A DNA stretch of 27,787 bases from DASUPK01 sp036276255. GTDB taxonomy: Bacteria; Actinomycetota; Thermoleophilia; Solirubrobacterales; 70-9. Location: the NCBI GenBank assembly GCA_036276255.1, contig DASUPK010000027.1, positions 1 through 27,787 on the forward strand, written 5' to 3'. Numbering within the stretch: the stretch's first letter is position 1; each line of letters begins with the position of its first letter. A program made the translations under genes and the position numbers. Positions 14,428 through 24,365 of the stretch are shown in pieces. The notes under the pieces were generated by a model. That model worked only from the letters and a program-made list of their open reading frames with translations, was not told where the DNA came from and searched no databases.

Positions 14428-15399
14428 CTAGCCCTTCTTGGCCTTGATCGCCTCGGTCAGCTTGGGGACGATCTTGTGCAGGTCGCCCACGACGCCGAGG
14501 TCAGAGAACTCGAAGATCGGAGCGTTCTGGTCCTTGTTGATGGCCAGGATGTTCTCCGAGTTCTGCATGCCGACCTTGTGCTGGATCGCGCCGGAGATGC
14601 CGAGCGCCAGGTACAGGTTCGGCGCGACCGTCTTGCCGGTCTGTCCGATCTGAGCGGCGTACGGGTACCAGCCGGCGTCGACGACTGCACGCGTTGCGGC
14701 CACCGCACCACCCATTGAGTTGGCCAGCTGCTCGGCTAGCTCGAAGTTCTCGGCCTTGCCGAGACCACGGCCTCCGCCGACCAGGATGTCGGCACCCTCG
14801 ATGTCGACGTCCTCGCCGCGCTGTTCTCCTCGGGTCACCATCCTGGCCTTCGTCGACCACTCCGAGAGCTCGACCTGGACGTCCTCGACCTCGGCCGTGC
14901 CGCCGGTCTCGTTCTCATCGAACGCGTTGAGGCGGCCGATGATGATTCCCGGCTCCTCGACGTAGCCGACGTCGGCGATCTGCGAGTCCTGCAGGATCGG
15001 GCGCTCGGCGACCAGCTTGCCGTCGACCACGTTGACCGCGGTGACCTCCATCGTCACACCCGCGTTCAGGCGGGCCGTCAGACCGGCGCCGATCTCGAAG
15101 CCCAGAAGGCCTCCGCCGAAGAGCGCGTAGGAGAAATCGTTGTCGGTCATGACCTTCGCCATCACGTCGACGATCGGCTGAGCCAGGCCCTCCGGGGCCT
15201 CCTTGCAGCGGTAGACCTTCTTCACGCCATAGGCGCCCAGGCCGGCGGCGGCATCATCGGCGACGTCGCCGACCACCACTGCGGCCGCCTCGGTGCCCAG
15301 CTCGCCGGCGAGCTTCGCCGCTTCGGAGAGGGCGCCGAGGGAGTTCATGTTGAAGTTGCCCTCGTCGTCGTGGAGGGCGTAAACCAGGATGCCTCCCAT
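14428..15399 (-). CDS. etfA: Electron transfer flavoprotein alpha subunit
   Basis: 323 residues, normal length. The C-terminal FAD domain is fully recognisable: GGGRGLGKAENFELAEQLA, VVDAGWYPYAAQIGQTGKTV, LYLALGISGAIQHKVGM, ILAINKDQNAPIF. With EtfB it forms the soluble FAD/AMP heterodimer that takes electrons from acyl-CoA dehydrogenases such as the one starting at 27411. ATG 15399 has a strong ribosome site (AAGGAGGT about 6 nt upstream). It is the middle gene of the operon; both flanking gaps hold strong hairpins. Confidence 0.97.
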   Translation of the reverse strand: MGGILVYALHDDEGNFNMNSLGALSEAAKLAGELGTEAAAVVVGDVADDAAAGLGAYGVKKVYRCKEAPEGLAQPIVDVMAKVMTDNDFSYALFGGGLLGFEIGAGLTARLNAGVTMEVTAVNVVDGKLVAERPILQDSQIADVGYVEEPGIIIGRLNAFDENETGGTAEVEDVQVELSEWSTKARMVTRGEQRGEDVDIEGADILVGGGRGLGKAENFELAEQLANSMGGAVAATRAVVDAGWYPYAAQIGQTGKTVAPNLYLALGISGAIQHKVGMQNSENILAINKDQNAPIFEFSDLGVVGDLHKIVPKLTEAIKAKKG

Positions 15400-15426
15400 C
15401 AGATGACCTCCTTCTGGTCAACGTGC

Positions 15427-15525
15427 GACCGGGGATTCGCCCGGTCAAGCAGATCAAGGATCTCGCGCTTCGCGCTCGCACCACTCGCTCCGCTTGCTCG
15501 CGAAGCCTTTGGTGGTGCCAAAGGC
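15427..15525. repeat. Cluster of three hairpins between etfB and etfA
   Basis: GACCGGG/CCCGGTC (15427-15433, 15440-15446, loop 6), GCTTCGCG/CGCGAAGC (15467-15474, 15499-15506) and GCCTTTGG/CCAAAGGC (15505-15512, 15518-15525, loop 5) are all perfect. The second and third share two bases. They occupy most of the 197-nt gap between etfB and etfA. Roles as mRNA processing or stability elements or an attenuator are possible. Confidence 0.75.
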
Positions 15526-15596
15526 GAGCCCGAGGACGCAGAGCTGCGCAGCGCCGGCCGGATCAGCCGGGCGTGTGTTGATCGGGAGGAGGTCAT

Positions 15597-16385
15597 CTAT
15601 ATCAGCTTCCTTTCCTCGAGCCAGGCGACGATTTTCTCGACCGTCTCGTTCGTGTCCTCGTCCTCGATGATCTCGCCGGCCTGCTTCTCGGGAGGCGGCT
15701 TGAGCTCGAGCACGGCGGTGCGCGATCCGCCCTCGCCGACCCGGTCGCCCTCGATGCCGACGTCGCCGATCGCCTTTGTGTCGAGCGGCTTCTTCTTCGC
15801 GCCCATGATCGCCTTCAGGCTCGGGTAGCGCGGCTCGTTGATCGCGTCTCCGACGCTGATCACGGCCGGCAGGTCGACCTCGACGGTGTCGTAGCCGTAC
15901 TCGGCCTGGCGCTCGCAGGTGAGCTTGCCGTCGGCGAGGTCCATCTTGATCACCTGAGTCAGCGAGGGCATCTTCAGGTGGTCGGCCACGACGGCGCCGA
16001 TCGTGTAGCACTCGCCGTCATCGGACTGCTGGCCGAGCAGCACCAGGTCGGGGCTCTCGGCCTCCAGGACCTTCGCCAGGGCGTAGCCGGTGGCGCAGAC
16101 GTCGGATCCGGTCAATGCATCGTCGGTGAGATGCACAGAGCGGTCGGCGCCGAGCGCCACGGCCTTGTGCAGGGCGCGGACGGCGCTGTCGGGGCCCATC
16201 GTCACGGCGACGATCTCCTCGACGTCCGCCCCACCCTCCTTGACCTGCATCGCGGCCTCGAGGGCGTGGGTGTCGAAGGGGTTCAGGTTCTTCTCGCCTG
16301 AACGATCCAGGCGCTTGGTCTCCGGGTCGATCCGCTTGTCGACGGCGGCATCCGGGACCTCTTTGACGAGCACACAAATCTTCAA
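15597..16385 (-). CDS. etfB: Electron transfer flavoprotein beta subunit
   Basis: 262 residues starting MKICVLVKEVPD. Family marks: LNPFDTHALEAAMQVKEGG, the AMP-binding region LLGQQSDDGECYTIGAVVA, and VEVDLPAVISVGDAINEPRY. It is the first gene of the operon. A TAATAT -10-like box (16431-16436) and a palindromic operator (16455-16468) lie upstream. The usual beta-alpha gene spacing is short, so the 197-nt structured gap before etfA is unusual. Confidence 0.97.
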   Translation of the reverse strand: MKICVLVKEVPDAAVDKRIDPETKRLDRSGEKNLNPFDTHALEAAMQVKEGGADVEEIVAVTMGPDSAVRALHKAVALGADRSVHLTDDALTGSDVCATGYALAKVLEAESPDLVLLGQQSDDGECYTIGAVVADHLKMPSLTQVIKMDLADGKLTCERQAEYGYDTVEVDLPAVISVGDAINEPRYPSLKAIMGAKKKPLDTKAIGDVGIEGDRVGEGGSRTAVLELKPPPEKQAGEIIEDEDTNETVEKIVAWLEERKLI

Positions 16386-16430
16386 GGTCGGGTCCTCTCT
16401 TGAATCGGGTAGCTCCGGGAGCGGCGCGGG

Positions 16431-16436
16431 ATATTA
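16431..16436 (-). promoter_or_regulatory. -10-like element TAATAT for the etf operon
   Basis: Minus-strand TAATAT lies 45 nt upstream of the etfB ATG, leaving a leader of about 38 nt. No clear -35 is seen; the operator at 16455-16468 covers the expected -35 area. Confidence 0.45.
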
Positions 16437-16454
16437 CCGGCTGCTCCGACTGGC

Positions 16455-16468
16455 TGACTGACCAGTCA
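16455..16468. promoter_or_regulatory. Palindromic operator upstream of etfB (TetR-like)
   Basis: TGACTG-AC-CAGTCA is a 14-bp palindrome with only the central pair unmatched. It overlaps the expected -35 of the etf promoter, so repression is likely. TetR-family repressors of fatty-acid oxidation, such as Bacillus FadR, are known to control etfBA; the regulator here is not in the window. Confidence 0.6.
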
Positions 16469-16513
16469 ATCGGTTCGGCCGGACCATGCTAGACGGCCCG
16501 CTGCCCGGATGCG

Positions 16514-17182
16514 CTAGTCGCTGAAGTGCGCGACCAGCGTCTGCCCGTCCGCAGCCCCGGAGAGGCGCAGTACGGAGACCCGGTTCGGATCGACGGGAAT
16601 GGAGCCGCCCGAGCCACCCGAGGGGTCGAGATGGAACCAGTGAAGCGGGATCTGGCTGCCGTCGTCGGTGACGAGCTCGGCGCCGGTCACCCCGGCACGA
16701 TGCGCCGGGTCGATGTCGATGTGCACCCAGGAGGGGGAGCCCTCGTAGCTGAAGACGGTGCCGACGTGCGTGTCCCCCTCGCGCAGGGCGTAGGACTCGA
16801 ACTCCTTCCCGTTCGCCTGATCGAGCGTGTGACGGTAGTGGGACGCGAGGCGAAGGTCGGGCGCCACGATGGCGAGAACGATGGCGGCGGCGGCGACCGC
16901 CGCGGCGGCGGGCGCCAGCACGAGCCGGAGCCGGCGGCGGCGCTTAGGCTGGGGCGCCGGGAGCACCTCGCTCAGAACCCGGGACTCGAAGCCGACCGGA
17001 GCCTCGCGTTGCGGGGCGAGCAGGAGCAGCTCGTCGGCGAGATCGGAGTACTTCTCGACCTCGGCGCGGCAGTCCGGGCAGTTGGCCAGGTGCTGGAGCG
17101 CACGGCCGCGCTCCTCCCCATCGACGATGCCCAGGGCCAGGTCGACGGCCATCTCCCGGGTCTCCTCGCAGCGGGAGCCCAT
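16514..17182 (-). CDS. Anti-sigma factor, RskA-like with zinc-finger N-terminus
   Basis: 222 residues. The N-terminal ZAS-type domain has H31, C35 and C38 (HLANCPDC), with C5 a possible fourth ligand. One membrane helix (about 87-107, rich in Ala/Val) follows an Arg cluster (RRRRLRL), then an extracytoplasmic C-terminal domain resembling RskA (THVGTVFSYEGSPSWVHIDI and a GADGQTLVAHF-like end). It should hold the adjacent ECF sigma factor inactive at the membrane until proteolysed. Its ATG overlaps the sigma factor stop by 1 nt (TAATG), so the two are made together. Confidence 0.9.
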   Translation of the reverse strand: MGSRCEETREMAVDLALGIVDGEERGRALQHLANCPDCRAEVEKYSDLADELLLLAPQREAPVGFESRVLSEVLPAPQPKRRRRLRLVLAPAAAAVAAAAIVLAIVAPDLRLASHYRHTLDQANGKEFESYALREGDTHVGTVFSYEGSPSWVHIDIDPAHRAGVTGAELVTDDGSQIPLHWFHLDPSGGSGGSIPVDPNRVSVLRLSGAADGQTLVAHFSD

Positions 17183-17754
17183 TACTCGAACACCTCCATC
17201 TCCTCGCGGAGCTTCAGCATTGCGGTCCGGATCCGGGTCTTTACGGTCCCGAGCGGGACGTCGTCGAGGTCGCTGATCTCGCGCGCCGTGCGCCCCATGT
17301 AGGCGGCGAGCACCAGGGCGCGGCGCTGGTCATCGGGGAGGTCGCCGATCGCCGAGCGAAGCTGGTCTCGCTCGTCGGGCTGCAGCCCCGCCTCATCGGC
17401 GCCCGGGACCTGGTTCTCGATCGAGATCTCCGCGGCGATCACCTCCGGGTCGACGGGATCGAGGCGCTTCATCCGGGTCACGTCGATCGCCAGGTTGCGG
17501 GCGATCGAGAGCAGCCAGGTGGAGACGCGGCCCTTGCGGGCGTCGTAGTTGCCGGCGTGCCGGTAGACGCGGGCGAAGGTCTCCTGCGCGACCTCCTCAG
17601 CGAGCGCCGGCTGGCGCACGATGGTCAGCGCCAGGCCGAAGACGCGTCCCTGAAAACGGCGAACGAACGCGGTCGCCGTGCGGGGGTCGCCCGTCGCAAA
17701 GCCCGCGAGCAGTGCCTCGTCGGAAGGGTCCACGCCTTCTTCTACGTTCGCCAT
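17182..17754 (-). CDS. ECF-family RNA polymerase sigma factor
   Basis: 190 residues from ATG 17754; the longer frame to 18048 overlaps the divergent lipoprotein and is rejected. Region 2 (about 25-95: FVRRFQGRVFGLALTIV, AEEVAQETFARVYRHAGNYD, STWLLSIARNLAID) and region 4 (about 130-185: LPDDQRRALVLAAYMGRTAR, then PLGTVKTRIRTAMLKLRE) are clear. The context with an RskA-like anti-sigma resembles SigK/SigL-type systems for envelope or redox stress. The upstream region, shared with the lipoprotein, contains two overlapping inverted repeats. Confidence 0.93.
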   Translation of the reverse strand: MANVEEGVDPSDEALLAGFATGDPRTATAFVRRFQGRVFGLALTIVRQPALAEEVAQETFARVYRHAGNYDARKGRVSTWLLSIARNLAIDVTRMKRLDPVDPEVIAAEISIENQVPGADEAGLQPDERDQLRSAIGDLPDDQRRALVLAAYMGRTAREISDLDDVPLGTVKTRIRTAMLKLREEMEVFE

Positions 17755-17761
17755 GCGCGAA

Positions 17762-17798
17762 GGGATTGCGATGAGGAGCCCCAATCCCGGGCGGCTCC
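17762..17798. promoter_or_regulatory. Two overlapping inverted repeats upstream of the sigma factor
   Basis: GGGATTG/CAATCCC (17762-17768, 17782-17788) and GGAGCC/GGCTCC (17775-17780, 17793-17798) are interleaved and cannot form together. They are 8 to 44 bases upstream of the sigma factor ATG, so they would lie in its leader or promoter. Their role is unknown. Confidence 0.45.
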
Positions 17799-17857
17799 GC
17801 GAGCGTAGTACGTGCGAGGGGGGATCGACACGACCCAAACAAGCTAAAGGAGCCCTT

Positions 17858-18088
17858 GTGAAACGCATCAATCGCTTGATCCTCGCTGGCGCCTGCAGCC
17901 TGGTCCTCGGCATCGGGCTGGCGGCATGCGGCGGCAGCAGCAACGACAGCTCGACGAACTCGGCCGCCCCGGCGACCAACGCCAGCTCGACCTCGAGTGG
18001 GAGCGGCGGTTCCGCCGCGACGACCGGGAACACCGGGGCCGGCAACACCAGCGGCTCGAGCGGCGGCGGCGGCGGGTACGGCTACTGA
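17858..18088 (+). CDS. Small Ser/Gly-rich lipoprotein
   Basis: 76 residues from GTG 17858, with a good ribosome site (AAAGGAG, 5 nt spacing); a longer frame from 17678 overlaps the sigma gene and is rejected. MKRINRLILAG starts a lipoprotein signal ending in a clear lipobox (GLAAC, Cys at about 24). The mature part is low complexity: Ser, Thr, Gly, Ala and Asn, ending GGGGGYGY. No domain is recognisable. Divergent placement from the ECF sigma/anti-sigma pair makes it a candidate target or sensor partner of that system. A cell-surface spacer or adhesive role is speculative. Confidence 0.8.
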   Translation: MKRINRLILAGACSLVLGIGLAACGGSSNDSSTNSAAPATNASSTSSGSGGSAATTGNTGAGNTSGSSGGGGGYGY

Positions 18089-18184
18089 GGGCGGCTTCGC
18101 CATCAAGTCGCCGCCACGAGCGGCCGCCCAGCGCTTCACCAAACGGGTCGCGCTGACGCGCGCCCTCGCATCAAGGGCTGCGCC

Positions 18185-18607
<423 letters not shown>

Positions 18608-18735
18608 TATTCAGTCATGGCTCGGTTCAGTGGCGAGTTAACCGTAGTTGAACAGGAAGTTTCTACGGATGCCGACGCCGTATTCCGATACGAGAATGAG
18701 AAATGCACAGGGGACTCGAACCAGGAGGCTTAGGG

Positions 18736-18933
18736 GTGTACGACGTTCTCTTTCTTGACCGCACTCACGGGAAGAGGCTGCTTGCCAGTGGTCTCGATCA
18801 CGACGACGCCTGCCGCGTGGCCCGGGTCGAGTCCCAGAGGCTGGGCGTCGGCAGGATGTTCCTGGCCGGCTCGGAGCTCGGGCCGGTCGGCGAGGTCATC
18901 GTGATCGTCGAGTCTGCGCGGCGCGCGGCCTGA
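18736..18933 (+). CDS. Small hypothetical protein
   Basis: 65 residues from GTG 18736, with a strong ribosome site (AGGAGG, 7 nt upstream). The sequence is well-mixed: VYDVLFLDRTHGKRLLASGL, then a helix-like DDACRVARVESQRLGVGRMF and a strand-rich end VGEVIVIVESARRAA. I do not recognise a family. It lies between, and opposite to, the two mutase subunit genes. The AT-richer stretch 18608-18735 should hold its promoter and that of the B12-binding gene; I could not assign boxes there with confidence. Confidence 0.65.
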   Translation: MYDVLFLDRTHGKRLLASGLDHDDACRVARVESQRLGVGRMFLAGSELGPVGEVIVIVESARRAA

Positions 18934-18953
18934 GCCGGCCGAACCGGCGCTCG

Positions 18954-20612
<1,659 letters not shown>

Positions 20613-20618
20613 GGCGGA

Positions 20619-20624
20619 AGTCTA
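20619..20624 (-). promoter_or_regulatory. -10 element TAGACT for the mutase large subunit
   Basis: Minus-strand TAGACT ends 6 nt before ATG 20612; its -35 region falls inside repeat copy B. No ribosome site; leaderless pattern. Confidence 0.5.
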
Positions 20625-20625
20625 A

Positions 20626-20706
20626 GCGGCTGCCAGGCCGCTCCACCTTGGAGCGAAGGGCGAAGCCCGTAGCGACTTGTTTGGGGCAGCCGCCAGCAGC
20701 CGCGAC
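20626..20706 (+). repeat. Interspersed repeat copy B
   Basis: It begins GCGGCTGCCAGGCCGCTCCA and contains GGGCGAAGCCC, AGCGACTTGT and a GGCAGCCGCC end, aligned with the units at 8752 and 27267. It lies between the HAD phosphatase 3' end and the mutase start, directly upstream of the mutase -10. The rest of the gap (20707-20821) shows nothing I can assign. Confidence 0.85.
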
Positions 20707-20821
20707 GGATGAAGGCGACGCCGAGTCTTCCGGCTCAGTCGGCTCCGCCCTGGTGTCCGCGGCGTGCTTCGAGGAGGGCCGCGTCCGCTCGATCGACCAG
20801 GTTGGACAGGTGTCGCGCGGC

Positions 20822-21640
20822 CTACCTGCGAATTGAGCCAGAGACGCCGCTCAGGCGGCCGCCGCCCCGCCGCCTCGACGCCAGGCCAAGACCGCCCGCT
20901 GCGGCAGCCAGCGCGGTTGCGCCAGCGATCGCCAGCTTGCGGCCGAGCTTCTCGAAGCGCATCACCCGCCAGCCCTCCCGGCGCGCGATCTCGAGCAGAT
21001 CGGCATCGGGATTCACGACCACCGCATTCCCGACGGACCGCAGCATCGGCAGGTCGCTTGCCGAGTCCGAATACGCGTATGAGGCGCTCATGTCGATGTC
21101 GTGCTTCTCCGCGAATCGCTTCATCGCCTCGACCTTGCCCTCGCCGTAGACGAAGGGCCCGTCCATCTCCCCGGTGAATTTGCCGTCGGCACCGACCGCC
21201 CACGCGGTCCCGATTCCACCCTCCATGCCCAGCACCGCGGCGAGCGCCTTGACCAGGTCGTTGCCCGCCGCGCTGACGATGAAGGTCGCGCGACCGTCGT
21301 CCTGGTGGCGGTGGACCTGATCGAGCATCTGCGGATAGATCCGCGGCAGGATGCCGGCGAGCACGGCCGGGCCCATCCGCTCGACGTCCCGCTCTCGCAT
21401 CTCGGCGAAGACCTCCTTGGCGACGTCGAGCACCGCGTTGGTCTGCTCGTCCGAGGATCCGCGCAGCCGGTAGCGCAGGTGGTCGAGTCCCCACCTGGCG
21501 AGTTGCCGGCGCGGCACGAAGCCGCGCTGGTTCGCGACGCGCGCGAACACCATCCCCGACGACCCCGCCATCAGGGTCTTGTCGAGGTCGAAGAAAGCTG
21601 CTGACCGGCTAGGAACCGTTGACTTCGACGAGGATGGCAT
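20822..21640 (-). CDS. HAD-IB family phosphatase with C-terminal hydrophobic tail
   Basis: 272 residues from ATG 21640. The HAD nucleophile motif is AAFFDLDKTL (D18, D20); motif II is TFIVSAAG; motif III/IV reads KVEAMKRFAEKH then YSDSASDLPML. This is the SerB-like HAD-IB subfamily, often acting on phospholipid-like or small phosphoesters; substrate unknown. A C-terminal hydrophobic stretch (LAIAGATALAAAAGGLGL) followed by Arg residues could anchor it in the membrane. Its start overlaps the thiolase end by 32 nt, so the two are co-transcribed. Confidence 0.87.
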   Translation of the reverse strand: MPSSSKSTVPSRSAAFFDLDKTLMAGSSGMVFARVANQRGFVPRRQLARWGLDHLRYRLRGSSDEQTNAVLDVAKEVFAEMRERDVERMGPAVLAGILPRIYPQMLDQVHRHQDDGRATFIVSAAGNDLVKALAAVLGMEGGIGTAWAVGADGKFTGEMDGPFVYGEGKVEAMKRFAEKHDIDMSASYAYSDSASDLPMLRSVGNAVVVNPDADLLEIARREGWRVMRFEKLGRKLAIAGATALAAAAGGLGLASRRRGGGRLSGVSGSIRR

Positions 21641-22793
21641 CGCCCTGGCCACCACCTGAGCAGATCGCGGCGCAGCCGAGGCCACCACCGCGGCGGCGGA
21701 GCTCGTGCACCAGCGCGCCGACGATGCGGGCGCCCGAAGCGCCGATCGGATGGCCGAGGGCGATCGCGCCGCCATTGACGTTCACCTTGTCCTCGTCGAT
21801 CTCGAGCATGCGCACGGAGTTGATCGCCACGGAAGCGAAGGCCTCGTTGATCTCCCAGAGGTCGACGTCGCCCGGCCTCTTGCCGATCTTCTCGAGAGCC
21901 TGCATCGCCGCCTTCGCGGGAGTCCTGGCGAGGTACGGGAAGTCGTCGGCTACCTGGCCGTAGGCGAGCACCGTGGCGATCGCGCTCTTGCCGTTCTGCT
22001 TCGCCCACTCGTCTGACGCGACGACCACCGCGCCCGCGCCGTCGTTGACGCCCGGCGCGTTGCCGGCGGTGTGGGTGGCGTCGTCGCCGCCGACGGCCTT
22101 CAGCTTGGAGAGCACCTCGAGGGTCGTGTCGGGCCGGATCGCCTCGTCGGTCGCCACCTCGGTGTCGCCCTTCTTCGAGTGGACGGTGACGGTGACGATC
22201 TCCTCGGCGAGCTTGCCGTCCTCGGTCGCCCTGTGAGCCAGCTGATGCGAGCGCTCAGCGAAGCGGTCCATGTCGGCGCGGGTGATCTCGAGCTCATTGG
22301 AGACCTCGCTGGCCTCGTTGATCATCTGCTTCTCGGTGAACGGGTTGGTGAGGCCGTCGTGGGTCATCGCATCGATCGCCTGCACGTCACCGATCCGGAA
22401 GCCGAAGCGGGCGCCGGGCAGCAGGTAGGGGGCCTTGCTCATCGACTCCATGCCGCCGGTGACGCCGATCTCGAGGTCGCCGGCCCGGATCGCCTGATCG
22501 GCGATGCCGATCGAGCGCATGCCAGAGGCGCAGACCTTGTTGACGGTCTCGGAGGGAACCTCCTTTGGGATGCCCCCCTTGATCTGGGCCTGGCGCGAGG
22601 GGATCTGCCCCTGGCCGGCCTGCAGAACCTGGCCGTAGACGACGCCCTGGACCTCGTCGGGCTTCACGTCGGCGCGGTCAAGCGCCTCCGAGATCACGGT
22701 GCCGCCCAGGTCGGTGGCATCAAGGGACGAGAGGCCGCCGCCCATCTTCCCGAAGGGAGTTCGGGCAGTGGAGAGGATGACCGTCTTCGACAT
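21609..22793 (-). CDS. Thiolase (acetyl-CoA acetyltransferase family)
   Basis: 394 residues from ATG 22793, the usual thiolase length; the longer frame to 23066 overlaps pepA and is rejected. Catalytic C88 lies in VNKVCASGMRSIG; NVNGGAIALGHPIGASGARI supplies the active-site His; the second Cys is in the C-terminal CSGGGQGDAILVE. It cleaves 3-ketoacyl-CoA or condenses acetyl-CoA. Together with the nearby mutase, ETF and acyl-CoA dehydrogenase it fits short-chain acyl-CoA oxidation. It is divergent from pepA and heads an operon with the HAD phosphatase. Confidence 0.95.
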   Translation of the reverse strand: MSKTVILSTARTPFGKMGGGLSSLDATDLGGTVISEALDRADVKPDEVQGVVYGQVLQAGQGQIPSRQAQIKGGIPKEVPSETVNKVCASGMRSIGIADQAIRAGDLEIGVTGGMESMSKAPYLLPGARFGFRIGDVQAIDAMTHDGLTNPFTEKQMINEASEVSNELEITRADMDRFAERSHQLAHRATEDGKLAEEIVTVTVHSKKGDTEVATDEAIRPDTTLEVLSKLKAVGGDDATHTAGNAPGVNDGAGAVVVASDEWAKQNGKSAIATVLAYGQVADDFPYLARTPAKAAMQALEKIGKRPGDVDLWEINEAFASVAINSVRMLEIDEDKVNVNGGAIALGHPIGASGARIVGALVHELRRRGGGLGCAAICSGGGQGDAILVEVNGS

Positions 22794-22896
22794 CTGCGCC
22801 TTTCGTTGTGCCGGCGGCTTCTCCGCGCGGCGGTAGATGCGGCGGCGGTGTTGGTGGCCGCCGAAAGTGTTGGGGAGCAATGCTAGTGACCGTCTG

Positions 22897-22902
22897 TAAT
22901 CT
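22897..22902 (+). promoter_or_regulatory. -10 element TAATCT for pepA
   Basis: TAATCT ends 8 nt before GTG 22911 with no ribosome site, again suggesting a leaderless transcript. The remaining gap (22794-22896) is GC-rich with no box I can assign to the thiolase. Confidence 0.45.
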
Positions 22903-22910
22903 GGCGCTCC

Positions 22911-24365
22911 GTGCGCGTCGAGGTCGCAGACAAACCACTGGCGGAGGTCGAGTCCGACCTCCTCGTGGTCCTCCTCTTCGACGGCGACGAGCTCCCCGAG
23001 CCGCTGCGCGGCGCTCCAGGCTCCGAAGACGTCAAGGGCGGATACCGGAAGACGACGCTGATCCACCCGGAGAAGCCGCGCCGCGCGCTTGTGGTCGGCA
23101 TGGGCAACCGGGACGAGTTCGAGCCCGAGCGGGCCCGCGTCGCGGCCGCGATCGCCGCCCGGACCGCCGGCTCGATGGATGTCACCTCGATGACGCTCAA
23201 GGGCCCTGACGCCGCGGATCCGACGGCGCTGGCGACCGCCGCGGTCGAGGGAGCGATTCTGGGGTCATACCGCTTTGACCGCTACAAGTCGAAGAAGGAC
23301 GGCGATGATGGCGGTGCCGATGGGGGGTCCTCCAAGCACCTCGAGGAGCTCCAGGTGATCGGCGACGGCGGGATCGCCGAGGATGTCGAGACCGCCCGCA
23401 TCGCGGCCGAGGCCGAGAACTTCGCCCGCGAGCTGCAGGACCTTCCCTCCAACGTCGTCACCCCCTCCTACCTTTCCGGCCGCGCCAAGGCGATCGCCGA
23501 TGAGCACTCCTCGGTCACCTGCGAGGTGATGGGCCGCGAGGAGATCGCCGAGAAGGGAATGGGCGGCCTGGTCGCCGTCTCCCAGGGCACAGCCGAGGAG
23601 CCCCAGCTGATCGTGCTGCGCTACGAGGCGGGCGGGGACGGAGAGACGATCGGCCTGGTCGGCAAGGGCGTCACCTTCGACTCCGGCGGCATCTCCATCA
23701 AGCCCTCGGGCGGCATGCACGAGATGAAGATGGACATGTCGGGCGCGGCCGCTGTGCTCGAGGCCGTTTCCGCGATCGCGAAGCTCGAGCTGCCGATCAA
23801 CATCCTCGCCGTCATCCCCTCGACCGAGAACATGCCCAGCGGGACCGCCGTGAAGCCGGGCGACATCATCACCCAGCTCAACGGCAAGACGGTCGAGGTG
23901 AACAACACCGACGCCGAGGGCCGCCTCATCCTCGCCGACGCCCTCGCCTACTCCGTCGAGCTGGGCGCCGACCGGATCGTGGACCTCGCCACCCTCACCG
24001 GCGCCGTGATCATCGCCCTCGGCTCGACCTACGCGGGCCTGATCTCCAATGACGACGCTTTCGCCGCCGAGGTCGAGGGGGCCGCGGGCCGCACGGGCGA
24101 GCTGGCCTGGCGCCTCCCCCTCCACCCGGAGTACAAGGACCTGACGAAGGGGACCACCGCCGACCTCACCAACGCGTCCTCGAAGCGCAAGGCCTCGACG
24201 ATCTACGCCGGCTCCTTCCTGGAGGAGTTCGTCGACGGCAAGCCCTGGGTCCACCTGGACATCGCCGGCACCGCCTGGGACGTCGGCCGCGAGTACACGG
24301 GCAAGGGCCCGAGCGGGTTCGGCACCAGGCTGCTGATTGACCTGGCGCGCTCCCTCGCGAGCTAG
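22911..24365 (+). CDS. pepA: Leucyl aminopeptidase (M17)
   Basis: 484 residues from a GTG start. The two-metal active site of M17 peptidases is intact: K252 and D257 in VGKGVTFDSGGISIKPSGG, a further Lys/Asp in MKMDMSGAAAV, and D334, E336 and R338 in the signature NTDAEGRLILADAL. It releases N-terminal residues from peptides in the cytosol, as a hexamer in known members. An N-terminal macro-like domain (about 1-160) precedes the catalytic domain. The stop overlaps the convergent SCP2-like gene by 4 nt (CTAG). Confidence 0.95.
   Translation: MRVEVADKPLAEVESDLLVVLLFDGDELPEPLRGAPGSEDVKGGYRKTTLIHPEKPRRALVVGMGNRDEFEPERARVAAAIAARTAGSMDVTSMTLKGPDAADPTALATAAVEGAILGSYRFDRYKSKKDGDDGGADGGSSKHLEELQVIGDGGIAEDVETARIAAEAENFARELQDLPSNVVTPSYLSGRAKAIADEHSSVTCEVMGREEIAEKGMGGLVAVSQGTAEEPQLIVLRYEAGGDGETIGLVGKGVTFDSGGISIKPSGGMHEMKMDMSGAAAVLEAVSAIAKLELPINILAVIPSTENMPSGTAVKPGDIITQLNGKTVEVNNTDAEGRLILADALAYSVELGADRIVDLATLTGAVIIALGSTYAGLISNDDAFAAEVEGAAGRTGELAWRLPLHPEYKDLTKGTTADLTNASSKRKASTIYAGSFLEEFVDGKPWVHLDIAGTAWDVGREYTGKGPSGFGTRLLIDLARSLAS

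Noticed and set aside
18695..18730. GGGACTCGAACC-like string resembling the T-arm of a tRNA on the minus strand
   Set aside because: The flanking bases do not form the T stem, and no acceptor, D or anticodon arm can be placed upstream; probably coincidence, at most a remnant.
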